A stretch of DNA of 64,000 bases from Saussurea involucrata. Its lineage: Eukaryota; Streptophyta; Magnoliopsida; Asterales; Asteraceae. Shown here one piece after another: positions 32,801-44,095 of this stretch (position 1 is the stretch's first letter; every line of letters starts with the position of its first letter). A model generated the notes under the pieces. It searched no databases and was not told where the DNA came from. It saw only the letters and a program-made list of their open reading frames with translations. The translations under genes were made by a program, and so were the position numbers. The stretch spans positions 98,620,929-98,684,928 of the forward strand of contig CM066314.1 of NCBI GenBank assembly GCA_033807775.1, written 5' to 3'.

Positions 32801-35012
32801 AAGATGAAAGAGAAATCCTCAACCTCTGCTGGCCTTACATTTGAAGACTTGAAGAAGGCCCTAGCACAAGTTCACGAACAAACAGCAAGGGAGACTCTGA
32901 TCATGCAGCCAACCGACTATATGACCAGAGCTCAGCTCACAGAACTTGGCCAAAGTGTGATCAACCAAGTAACAGAAATGATCAAGGCCTTTACAATCGC
33001 AAACCACACCTATATGAAAGACTTTCAGAAGAGCGTCGGCAAAATGCGCTTTAACACAGAAGCAGAACTCGCAACTCTTTTTGGCCTATGCGATGACGTA
33101 TGCGCAAAACTTATAGCCACAGGAGCCACTCCACAGCCTAAAAAGCCAACAGCATCGTGCAGAACAGAAGGTACGACAGATAAGGGTCAGGATGACTCTG
33201 ATGATGACTCTGACGATTCATCAGATCATCCTGAGGGGGAGAATCGAGGGGAAAACAAAGAGAAATAGCTGCAAGCAGAGGTCTACCCGCTCCACCAGTA
33301 TCTACAGAACAAATATCCTCTACACCCCCAACTCAAACCCAACAAAGAACACAACAGTCCATAGAGGCAACAACCACCTCTGTGGAAATGGTCTCTGAAG
33401 AAACCCCTGCTACATCCCAAACACCTGAAACCCAAAGCAGAAACCAAACCACAGAGACAACAACCATCTCTGTGGAATCCATTCCTGAAGAAACCCAAAT
33501 ACCAGAAACAACCCAAGTTCAACAACAGAAGACCACAAAGGCAATACCAACCTCTATGGAATTTCCTTCTGTATTTGGAGAAGATGTCCAAACCAGAGAA
33601 GAACTACAAATCCTAACATCCTCCGAAGATGAACTTCCTTCTCCAACACCCAAAATACCAAGAACCAAAACAATTGCTCAAAAATAAAGGAAATATCTGA
33701 GCAAGCCACCAGAAGCCTCTCCAACAGAAGCAACCGCAATCAAGCCCTCTGAAACTCAAGTGTCAAATCCAACAGAGGCAACACCCACAGAACCTCCTAC
33801 AATCAAGCCCCTCTGAAACTCAAGTATCAAAACCTAAAGAGGCAATCCCCAAACCAACAGAAACATCAACAACAAAGCCCTCTGAAACTCAAGTGTCAAA
33901 TCCTACAGAGGCAACTCCATCTCTACAAGAAGATCAGCCGAAGGCAAAAGATAAGGGCAAAGGGATTATGACAGAAGAACCGAAAAAAAAAGCCCAAGCA
34001 TCAACCTCAAACAGAGAAACTGATGAAAAGCTCTTTCGATGCTTTCCTAACACCAAAGCCAGAAGAAGAAGAAGAAAACTAGGCTTTTGGTGTTGCTCCT
34101 TTGTCAAACAAACCTGTTCTAGATCCAAAGGGTAAACCAACAGAGGATCGAGTGGCAGAAGTCAAAAACCAATTAGATGCTCTGCGCAGAACGTTACCTC
34201 AACCACCACCACCACAAATGGAAGAAGTGGTATACAGGTACTTATACAGCAGAATGGGCATAATGGATCAATCAGAACCAACCATTCAAGACCCTGACTT
34301 CCGTGCTGACCTCGAAAACCTCTTCACAAGAACAAAACCTAATCCTAAACACGAAGTCTTCTCAACATCCAATATCATCAAAGTCCTATATTGTAAGTTC
34401 TCAAGACCCAGAACCTGGCCTAAACTCTCTTACAACATCTACAAGGTCAAAAGAGAGGACAGATCAGAGAACCAATTTGCAGATGCAGATCTTAGGAATC
34501 TCAATCCTTATGATCTACCTGATCTTCTGGAATGGACGAAAGAGAACTTCACAACCGACGAAGTTCGCAGAGCCTACAGGGTGATTAGAAAGGCCATACG
34601 CGAAAAGCTTCTGCTATACAGCATGGTAGATTTCCAATTGGCTCGAGATCTTAGAGTAAAAAGATTAAACGTTCAACCACCAGAAGACTACTGCCCTCCC
34701 TCTACTACACCAAACTCAATCATCACAAATCCAAGGGTCGGTTTAGTATTTCTAGATCCTTCTGGTAAATCAAAGTTGTTCGTAGAGATGGACTGTCAGA
34801 AGTACGCAACAAGTACTTTGACAGAGTTTAGAGCGATCCTAGTGGAGCACAGAGGAACAAAGCTCACGAATCAAAGTCTTGCCGACATACTGATAGAGGT
34901 TATCAATGCAACAATCAACTTTCGAACTCTCTGCATCAGCTTCTATCACGAGCTCATACAAGAAGGACTCGACCGCAGAAGTTTCAATGACTTCAAGGAT
35001 GCCAACGTCTGA
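29806..35012 (+). pseudogene. Element B accessory ORF3, very long, broken
   Basis: Start MASSSQAIS at 29806 in context AAATGGC. N-terminal globular block to about 30700, with INQFWQSCRF and LPPLWNTLFSILNRCLTG. Then a lysine-rich segment with repeated SKKQKLS and several KKKTKKRK-like basic patches (possible nuclear signals), an acidic segment, a Thr/Ser-rich coiled-coil-like region (about 32520-32830), Thr/Pro/Glu-rich repeats, and a C-terminal globular block (34101-35012) ending DFKDANV. Breaks: frame change near 30780, TGA 31496-31498, TAG 33266-33268 with frame change, TAA at about 33685, frame change near 34090. About 1,700 codons if unbroken. No signal peptide or membrane span seen. Function unknown. 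Confidence 0.78.
33741..33920 (+). repeat. Short tandem repeat inside element B ORF3
   Basis: Three imperfect units of about 65-70 bp built on CCCTCTGAAACTCAAGTGTC followed by ACAGAGGCAAC (starts near 33741, 33806, 33877). Protein reading is KPSETQVSNPTEATP. The middle unit has an extra base, which shifts the frame. Confidence 0.8.
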
Positions 35013-35152
35013 GCCAGTCAAACAGATCCTCTGTAATATTTTCTTTTCAATACAACCAAATGTAAATGCCTCTGGCATAATCTAATGTGAAAAGAAAATG
35101 TTCTTGTACTTAGAAAATACTTGCACTTTCAAATATTTAATTTTCACTACTT

Positions 35153-35866
35153 AGGGGGGGATTGTTAGCTCCAATCTTTCTGTTTGTGAAAGTAGTGAAA
35201 ATAGTCTAAGTACAGAAGTAACCCACAGAGGCTCTGCAGAAGAACCCAAGAATACCGAAGGCAAGAATCAGCAGAAGATTACTCACAGAGGACCGAGCCG
35301 CAGAACCTCTGTCACCCTTGACAGAGCCTCTTCGGTTTATACTGAAGACTTAGAAGATTTACAAATATCTTTCTACTGTTCCAGGATCCATTCATCCACT
35401 TGTTCTAGGTATGCCCTGACATCAACTACACGTGTCAAACTCTGATAGGGCTCTGTCAGAATTGGAACATGCGCATTAAATGAACATTGTACCTGCTACT
35501 GTTCATACGATCTTGTCTATTGTAGATCAGTCCTTATTGTCTAAAGTATGTCCCATTTGTAGTAGTATAAAAGGAAGACTCGTGTTGAGTTCTTCCATTA
35601 ACATGAACAAGAACAAGAAATTACACATTAAGCTACGCACAAACACACACACCAGCAGCTCTTCCTTGTTATGTTCTTGGTGTTCTTGATAATATCAAAC
35701 ACAGTAATCTTTGAGATATTCATCTGTTCTTTACATACTGTTTATTTGATATTATGTGTCCTTCTACCTTTACATTATCTTTCAGTTCTTAAATACGCTT
35801 CCGCACCATATCTAAATCTGAACTAACTAAAAGTTAAGATCAGTGTTATGAAAACAGGAACCAACA
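35153..35866 (+). repeat. Element B polypurine tract and 3' LTR
   Basis: AGGGGGGGA tract (35153-35161) then LTR 35163-35866, 704 bp as the 5' copy. TATA box at 35566-35573. Followed by the GTATT duplication. Confidence 0.97.
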
Positions 35867-37080
35867 GTATTTAATGGACCAGTTAGAGATATATCTGACT
35901 TAGTCTGGTCAGCAGAAGATGTTTCTCCTGAGGCTCTGGGGGCTCCAGCAGAGGGATCAATATCGTCATTGAACATCCTTTCAAATAGCAGATTCAGTTC
36001 TGCTTCTCTCGTCTTGGAGATGCCAGAGGATTCCTTTTTCAGACCGAGTTCTGAACTGATTTGTTCAGAAGTCTTCTGAAAAGAATCGTCAAAAGAGACA
36101 TTGATACTCTCCACAATGGTTCGTGACCTCAGAAGATAAATTATGTAGGCCTTTGAGATGGAAGAGTACCCAATGAACTTGCCTTCGTCTGCTCTCACAT
36201 CAAACTTTCCTCTTGCTTCACTGTCGTTTAGAACGAAGCACTTGCATACAAATACATGGAAGAACTTGATGTTTGGTCGTCTTTGGTTGATCAAGTGGTA
36301 AGGAGTCTTGATGTGTCTCTTTACTATTGTTGATCGATTTTGGGTGTAACATGCGGTTGATACAGCTTCTGCCCAGAAAGATGTGGGCAATCCAGATGCT
36401 ATCAGCATAGTTCTTGCGGCCTCCACAAGCGTGCGGTTTTTGCGTTCGACAATGCCGTTCTGTTGTGGGGTGCGTGCAGCAGAGAAGTTCTGAGATATGC
36501 CTTCTTCTGTAAGGTAAGCTTCAATGACAGAGTTTTTAAATTGTGTTCCATTGTCGCTTCTTAACTTTTGAATCCTGCACTCATATAGAACCTGGATTCT
36601 TTTCCTTAGGTTAATCAGAATGTTTGGAACATCTGATTTCTTTCTAACAAATTCCACCCACGTATATCTTGAGTATTCATCAATCAACACTAGCATATAA
36701 TTTTTGCCACCTAGGCTCTGTGTAGCGATTGGACCGCAGAGGTCAACATGAAACATATACAGAGGCCTAGGGTAAGACACATCAGTCTTGCCTTTATGGG
36801 AAGCTCTTTTGAGTTTACCCATTTCGCAAGGATAACACAAATGATCTTTACTGAATTGACATTTGGCAGACCTTTAACAAGATCGAGTTTAACAAGCTTA
36901 TCTAGAGTATGAAAGTGCAGATGGCAGAACCTGTTATGCCATAACCAAGATTCTTCGTTCTTACAGGCAACAAGGCAGAGCTTGTCCTTCTTGTTCTTGA
37001 CACTAAAGTTCATGAGGTACAGATCTCCCTTTCGTTCAGCTCGCAGAAGTTCAACTCCTGTATCTTCCCCTTGCAGAGAG
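35867..37080 (-). pseudogene. pol: Element D pol: GAG-pre-integrase and integrase
   Basis: Minus-strand integrase closely related to that of B: WLWHNRFCHLHF, CYPCEMGKLKRASHKGK, HVDLCGP, RSDNGTQF, GIVERKNR and the linker with SLTGPLNT, where B was inserted. One frame change near 36850. At 37080 the frame is cut inside SLQGED by element F (GAGAG duplication 37076-37080) and resumes at 48155. Better preserved than B except for the insertions. Confidence 0.92.
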
Positions 37081-38632
37081 TGATAGGGTTATTTATTTAA
37101 CCCTATTTTAGACGTATAATTCCAATTTTTGAGCCATTTTATTATCCCATTGAGTCACTTTTAATTAATTTTAGTAATATTTATGTAAAATAAATGATTA
37201 ATATTTTCGGGTATTAATTTGGCTAAAAACACATAAAAATCACATAAAAACCTCACCAAAAATCTAGTTACTTGTTACCTCATGGATCGGTTTTGTGACT
37301 TGTAGCCGAACATCTCGTTAGACAACTCGACGTCCACGGTTTGATACTTAACGTTTGGTTTGTGATCGTAATCTTAATCTATTAACTCCATCTTAATGTT
37401 ACTTGAATCTTAGTGTTAAAACTATTTTCCTAAACTCTTGCTAAACTCGATTTCTTAACTCTTAAAATTCAATCTTTAATCCGTAACTCGTCAACTTCTC
37501 AAACTCATCTTAGTTAAATTTAATTGCTTTTAAAATCACGTTTTTAATTAATCTTTCGTTAAACAACTCACGGCTCTCTTTTCTCATCGTATTCTCTACT
37601 TTTGATAAAACTTGGTTCTCGCGTAATCTCACTTGCAATATAAGCCGGAAGTCTAAATTAATCACTTTGGATTCCCAAGTAAAATTGGTTCACGGTTTGG
37701 TAAGTGATTTCACAAAAAGTTCCACTTTTCTCTCGTCTCAAACGCACGTTAAATTTCGTTTCCATAATTAGTCCGTTAACAAACACGCAAAGAAATCATC
37801 AAGAACTCTTCGTCTTCAATTTACATTAAAAAAAATATTTTCCTCTTAGTTTAATAATCTCATTTTCGCAACTTTAAAAATCAATGTTTAACTTTCTCAT
37901 CAACTTTGTAGTAATTAATGTTAAATGTTTTCCAACTCTTTCCATAATTGTCATGATTAATTAATAATTTTTCTCAAAGCTTAGATAACTTGTGCAACAA
38001 GTCACGACGTTCCACTCAAGTAAGTTTCATTTAATTAACGTATTGTCTATTTCCATTATTTGTTTTAATTCTCGTAAATCTTTTATAATTGGAATCTGAA
38101 CGATGATGGGCTAATCGCCTTAGTTCGGGATATAAAGAGAAATTGGGACCAAGACTAATAAAAAAGATAAAAAGGTGTATCGTATGGTATGATTGTCTTA
38201 GGTTATTTAAATCAAGGTTATATTTTGTGGTGGATCACAATTAACCAACTGACAACTGGTACGTTGTACCATAAAATAGTCGACACTTGAGATAACTGAG
38301 GAATACTGTCTCATCTCGCTATCTAATTATTAATCTAATCCCAATTGACCTTTATACCCTGTGCTTTCCTTTTATAACTGTTAATTTCCATTAGTTGTTA
38401 ACCACAAACTCCCAACAAAAGATTACTTTCGAATTCGCCATCTAAAACTCGCTTTTACAAACTGGACTTTTAAAGAGAAACTTTTCCACGCTTCCCTGTG
38501 GGATCGATATTCGGTATTTTGTACCATTATTACTTGTTTTAAGACGATAATAGGCCAAGATGTATACATGCGTCAAGGTTTATTTATTATAAACGAAACA
38601 CTTTTTATAAAGGTGTGGGTAAAATCGTAACA
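37081..38632 (+). repeat. Element F 5' LTR, 1552 bp
   Basis: From TGATAGGG to GTAACA. TATAAAG at 38131-38137 is a candidate TATA box. It lacks a 384 bp segment present in the 3' LTR: the left copy goes from AAAATCTA directly to GTTACTTGTT. Confidence 0.93.
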
Positions 38633-38634
38633 AG

Positions 38635-38655
38635 TTTTTGGCGCCGTTGCCGGGG
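38635..38655 (+). other. Element F primer binding site (Athila type)
   Basis: TTTTTGGCGCCGTTGCCGGG directly after the LTR; the same sequence is found on the minus strand at 63581-63600 for element L. Confidence 0.93.
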
Positions 38656-38778
38656 AAGCACGCTAGAAGTTTTTCTTTTTAAAGTAAAGTTTATAAAAGT
38701 TAGTTTTTCCACCATCGTTGTTGCTTGTCATACGTCTCTATGTGTGCACAAGTAATAAATATTTGAATATATCTTTCT

Positions 38779-39740
38779 GTGAATATGTATTCAATGGGAC
38801 ATTCGTTTAGGCCGTATGAAACTGTTTTCTGTGACTGCTGTGGCGGAAATCATTTCACATACAGTTGCCCTTCGAACCCCGAATCCCGTTATTTCATGGA
38901 AGATAGTCATTGGGATAACTCACACTTTAATGGTTACACTCGATCATGGGAGGATCATCCTAATTTGTTTTTAAATGGTCAAGATCATGGCACTATCACA
39001 TCACCAATACCTCCCTATCAAGATATGAGTAACACTGACTCAAATATTTTTGACCAATCTTGGGAGGAACACGTTGATTTTTCTGGGAATTTTCAGGGGG
39101 ATGATTTTAACAACTCACTTTTACTGCGCCCCCTTTAGAACAAGTTGAAAACTTTGAATCTCTTGAAACTTTGATGAATGATTTCTTTCAGGACATCCAA
39201 GGAATTGTTACTAACATAACAACTTGTGCTGGAGAGATCATTAGTAAACTTAAAATACAAAGCCAAATCCCTATACCAAGTGAGATTGAAAAATCTGAGT
39301 GTATCGGTAAGGATGAGGGTGAGGCTAATACTTTGGAAAAGATTCAAAAGATAGAGAGTTCCAAGGAAACACCTGAGCATTTGAGCAACCCCTCTTCACT
39401 TCAAAATAGTGAAGAGGTGCAACAAAGTGCCACGATTTTCATTAACCCCTACAATAAATCTGTGCAAAAAGAACATATTGTTGCAGATACCGTAACATCC
39501 GCACAACAAATTTCTGTAGAAAAGATTCAAGTTGTTTTAAAAAGGGGACGTGACGATCAATCCAAGGACTTGGGAAACTTTATAAATCAATGTTATGTTG
39601 TTGGTGAGGTGATGAATCGTTCGCCCATTTGTGCAATCGATGTCTTGTGTCGTGATCAAGTAGTAAAGCGAGTTGTGAGAAAAGTATATAAGCATAAGTG
39701 GAAAGAGAAACATCAAGCTGAGGGACCACTTTTAAGGTAA
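38779..39740 (+). pseudogene. Element F gag-like ORF with one zinc knuckle, frame change in a C run
   Basis: First frame 38779-39138 begins MNMYSMGHSF and has CDCCGGNHFTYSCP, like the Athila gag knuckle. At CGCCCCCTTTAG (39127-39138) it ends, while the second frame runs on as EQVENFESLETLMNDFF and then to 39740, ending EGPLLR. The change falls exactly on the run of five C, so a one-base slip explains it. About 320 codons together, far shorter than a normal Athila gag; the capsid core is missing. Acidic in the middle, basic at the end. It may bind its own RNA for packaging in trans; that is inference. Confidence 0.7.
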
Positions 39741-41055
39741 AGGGACAAAGGGTAAAACATTTTCTCGATCCTTCAGCAATGGTACAACACCTCTTGTTTA
39801 TCTCTCGAAATAAAAGAGTTTGGTGAATTCTGGGGTTTTTAATTAAATCCAAGGATGAGGAAACTATTTTTGATAAAAAGTAAAAAAAACAAAAAAAATG
39901 AAACAAAAACAAAAATAAAAACGAAAATAATAAAAACAATTAAAAAAAATATCAAAAGCCAAGGATGATGCTATAAGAGCTGTGTGGAGTAAAGATCATC
40001 CAGAGATATTAAAGACCTTGCCACCTTTCCCGATGCATCTGTTGTGGCAGCCTGCTGAGAGGCACCCTACTCATTCTGAGTAGGCCAGGTTTCTTCTTAT
40101 CATCCCTTTTAATTTCATGCTTTCCATTTTATGCCTAGTGGTTAACTTTAATTATTGAGTCTGGGAATTGTGTTGCTAAATTTGGAAAGTTTCATTTTTA
40201 CAATTTTCATGCAACCATGCATTCCATGCAAATGTGTCACATGCAAAATTGTTTCTACTTTGGTTTAGTTGTTCCATAGCCTCAATAATTTCTTTGGTTT
40301 TTCACTTAATTTTTTTTAACACATCACTAGAATTAGCCTTGGAACTTTTTGCTTTCACCATTGTTTTGTTGGAATTAAATTTTTGCGCACACCATACACC
40401 TATACCACAAATCTTACCAAATTTGGTTTGATTCTTTCAATGTTCAATGAGCACATTGAACCCTTCAAAGTTTAGGGGAGGAGATATGGTTATTATTCAT
40501 ACCATATCATTTTGCACATATCTCCATGCATACCCACATACATACACAAAATTCAAAAAATGCACAAAACACGAAAACACAGTCAAAAAAGAGCAAAGCT
40601 CTACAAATGTTTTCCGTGCATACAGTTTAAGTGTCAAAGACACCAACAGACCAATGTGTCCACATGCAATTCCTCAAAATGAAAAGATGGCAAAAAATTG
40701 CCATATATAGAAAATGGTAAAAGGCAATGCATCACCAAAATGAAAAAGCCGATTGCATAAACGTTCAATTCATGTGCAAATTTTTTTTCCAATTAGGCAA
40801 CTAGTTGTTTGGCTAGCTTATGGTTGATGTGTTGTGATAAATGAGTTAAGGAACATTGGATTATGAAGGGCTATTTTTTGTCAACTAAACTACAGTTAGC
40901 AGCAATTTCTTCGTGTTGGTACAAATGCATGCATGTTGGGTTCTTGAAAAGTTCGGTAAATTGTTACTTTCCATTTTGAAACAACCTTGTTTGCTCAAAA
41001 ATTGTGTTTTTAATAAAGTTGCTTGAGGACAAGCAACAGTTCGAATTTGCGGTTG
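39741..41055 (+). other. Element F 3' internal non-coding region
   Basis: No credible gene. Holds an A-rich low-complexity tract (39880-39955). The last part, GAGGACAAGCAACAGTTCG (41025-41043), is the usual kind of sequence just before an Athila 3' LTR. Confidence 0.7.
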
Positions 41056-41317
41056 TGATAGGGTTATTTATTTAACCCTATTTTAGACGTATAATTCCAA
41101 CTTTTGAGCCATTTTATTATCACATTAAGTCACTTTTAATTAATTTTAGTAATATTTATGTAAAATAAACGATTAATATTTTCGGGTATTAATTTGTCTA
41201 AAAACATATAAAAACACATAAAAATCACATAAAAACCTCACCAAAAATCTAATTATATACTTTGCGCATTTTAGGTTGCAAAAATACGGTCGTTTGGAGT
41301 AATTTATGAATAATAAG
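41056..41317 (+). repeat. Element F 3' LTR, left part
   Basis: Matches 37081-37270, then adds 41251-41317, which the 5' LTR lacks. Ends in ATAAG (41313-41317), the duplication of G. Confidence 0.92.
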
Positions 41318-41646
41318 TGTTAGCTTTATTTAGCCCCCAATTTATATGAATGTTTTATAAAGAAATACTTTAAAGTAGTGTAAGGGCTTATTTGTATTTG
41401 TTGAGTGTCAAGGGCTAATATTGTAAATAACCAATTGTTGTTTTTGGTTATAAAGTCTTGACTTAGAGTTTATTAGGTTAAGCCTCTCTTTTACATTTCA
41501 TACGTTTACTGATAGAGAGAAAGCTTCAAAAGAGAGAGTGTTCATGTTCATCAATCCTATCTTGTAAACTCCTCTCAATCATTCAATATATTGCTACTAT
41601 TATTGTTACTTGATGTATCTGGGTTCCTACAATTGGTATCAGAGTC
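41318..41646 (+). repeat. Element G 5' LTR and primer binding site
   Basis: LTR 41318-41631, TATAAAG at 41449-41455; primer site TGGTATCAGAGTC 41634-41646 (tRNA-Met). Leader 41647-41801 non-coding. Confidence 0.95.
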
Positions 41647-41801
41647 TTCCTTGATTTTCAATATCAAGTGATCCACTTATCAAGACTCGTGATAGATATT
41701 ATTGAGATTTAAAATTGTGTCTGGAAACTGCTTAAACCCAGAAAATCTTCAAGCTCATCGAAGTAACTCTTTAGTCATACTTTCTTTCTCAAAATCTTCA
41801 A

Positions 41802-43797
41802 ATGACAAATACAAATAATTTCTTTACTACTGGTTCTCTCACTAAACCTCCCACTCTCCTTCGAGATGAGTATCCTCAGTGGAAAATAAGAATGGTCCAT
41901 TTTTTCGAGGGCACTGAAAAAAATCAAGTATAATATCTGTACAATCCTCCTCCTATTCCCATGACAGTAGTACCTCGTATACCTGCTACTGCTGAATCTG
42001 CCGAAATCCCCGAACATCAAAAACCAAAGCCAAAAGGGGAGTGGTCAACCGAAGATAAAGCAGAAGATGAAGTTGCTCAGAAAACCAAGAGGACATTAAT
42101 TATGGCAATACCCAACGAACTCTTTCAATCCTTGGATTCATGTGAAACAGCGCATGATCTGTGGAAAGAACTGGAAAGACAGTTGGAAGGAGGTGCTAAA
42201 ACACAAAAAAACCGAAGAGCACGGTACATCAATGAATATCATGCATTCAGAGCCTCTACAACAGAATCTCTGCAAACAACAAACGACAGATTCAACTCTC
42301 TAATCAACAAGTGCAGAAAATCAGGCATTGACAGAACTTCTGAAGAAAACAATGTCATGTTTTTAAAAAGTCTAAATGAAGAATGGCTCCAGCTGTCTAT
42401 GTCCCTACAGACAAATCAGGATCTAGACACCTGGACTCTCTCTGATCTTTACGGAACATTAGCCGCACAAGAACCTCAGATAGCACAGGCTAAAACACTA
42501 ACCATTGCACCATATGCATTGGTTAGTAAAACTAAAGAGGATGCACAGAGACCAAGAAATGATAAAGCCACAGAGGAGAAGAAGAAGGAGAAGAAGAAGA
42601 TGGTAATAATTGACAGTGAAGAAGAAGAGCAAGCAGAAAAGGAAATAACTCTTGCGTCACTAGCTAAATCTTTAGCTCTATTGACAAAAGAGTTCAGAGG
42701 AAACAGAAGAGGTTCCGGAAATGAAAGATATGATAGAGACAACCAGGATGACAGAAGAGACAACAGAAGAGATGACAGAAGAGGAGAAGAATCAAGTGGC
42801 CGACAGAGGTCAAGCGATAGAAATTACAGAGGGAATGACCGACAGAGGTCAGATGACTCGGTAAGCCACACGCAGCAAGAATGCTACAAGTGCGGCAAAC
42901 CTGGTCACTATGCAAATGAATGTAGATCAGAGAAAGGCGGAGACCTACAGAAGTCCAATGATCGAACAGGAAACACTCCTCAAGGGTGTTTTAACTGCGG
43001 AAAACCAGGCCATTTTGCGAATGAATGCAGAAGCAGATCAAATCGCCCACAGAGGGACTCTGCTTTCTACAAAAAGAAAGCCGAATATTATGCTCAAAAA
43101 TCCTTAATGGCAAAAGGACATTCTGAGGAGAACACAGAAGACTTCCAGTCAGACTCTACTTCTGACGATGAACATACCGCTAATGCCCTCTTCTGTGGGA
43201 TGGCAGAAGTCGACTCCTGCACTGACTCTGAGGTATCTACTTCAAATTCCAACTCTTGTATTACCTCTGTAGATGATAATACACTTAGAATTAACATTGA
43301 ATTAATTGAACTGAAAAAGATAAATCAAAGTATTCAGAAAAGACTCACTTTCAATGAGAGAGAAGTACGGCTTCTCACTCAAGAAAAAGCAAAGATTTTT
43401 GAGGAAAAATGGAGAATAGAAAAGAATTGGAACAAAACTCTAGATCCTTTAAAAAAACAAATTTCTGAATTAACCAATACTTTAAAAGATAAAACAAAAG
43501 AACTTTCAGTTTCAAGGAGCGAAACTACTGACATAAGAGCTCTTAAAGAATACTTTCAAAGAGAAAGAGAAGTATTATGGCAAGATTTACTCAGAAGAGA
43601 AGTTTTGCTTAAAAACTATAAAGATGCACAGAAAGTTTATGAAAAAGTAAACTCACAAATAGGGAGACGAGGTATAGGGTATGATGATATCACCCTAGGT
43701 GTTGAAGGCAAAAGAAACAAACCTCTGTCCTCTTTATTTGTGATTGGAAAAACGAACAAACCAGATTTTCCAAATCTAATCTCTGTAAGCAAAAGGG
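41802..43797 (+). pseudogene. gag: Element G gag, one in-frame stop, 3' end replaced
   Basis: The start at 41802 reads MTNTNNFFTTGSLTKPPTLL, aligned with the B start. A TAA in ATCAAGTATAATATC (41930-41932) stands where B has a Tyr codon. From 41961 the frame is open: LWKELERQLEGGAKTQKNRR, RQRSSDR-type Arg-rich units, zinc knuckles CYKCGKPGHYANEC and CFNCGKPGHFANEC, acidic stretch, coiled-coil-like region, then ISVSKR, after which similarity to B stops and a few foreign codons lead to TAA at 43820. Would form or join a particle if the early stop were bypassed or re-initiated at a later Met. Confidence 0.9.
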
Positions 43798-44095
43798 ACG
43801 AATACACAAGGAATCACTAATACTCTCAAGCTTTATTGTCAAATATCTGAGTGTTATATTCTCACACACACCAACAGTTCTTAATCTGTTCTTCGTGTTG
43901 TTATTATATATTGAATAACAGTAACTGTTCAAGAAATCCTTTTCATTCTTTACTGTTTTCTTTATATATGTGCGTTCTAATATCTATCAAACATATCTGT
44001 TAGTTTAATACGCTTCCGCATCAAACTCTAAACTCCACTAATAGATTGTAAATCTTGATTAAGTGAATCTGGGATCCAACAATTGGTATCAGAGG
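43798..44095 (+). repeat. LTR 3' end and primer site of family H inside element G
   Basis: The segment ends GGGATCCAACA (44081) followed by TTGGTATCAGAGGA, i.e. an LTR end plus tRNA-Met primer site in the middle of G. It resembles the U5 half of the B LTR (ATACGCTTCCGCA, CACACACACCAACAG) but is a different family. No matching LTR start is present. It joins G gag without a duplication. Confidence 0.85.

Larger units (their letters stand above)
20816..35866 (+). mobile_element. Element B: full-length Copia/Sirevirus element with ORF3
   Basis: 15,051 bp with two 704 bp LTRs (TGTTAGCTCC...GAACCAACA), primer site, gag, pol, ORF3 and purine tract, flanked by GTATT duplications (20811-20815, 35867-35871) in element D integrase-RT linker. 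I count about 20 differences between the LTRs (near 3%), older than O and G. All three genes carry stops and frameshifts, so it is not autonomous now. CCTCTG/CAGAGG words are strongly over-represented across the element. Confidence 0.96.

Noticed and set aside
39880..39955. A-rich tract as a LINE or SINE tail
   Set aside because: It lies inside element F between the gag-like ORF and the purine tract; no reverse transcriptase and no flanking duplication.
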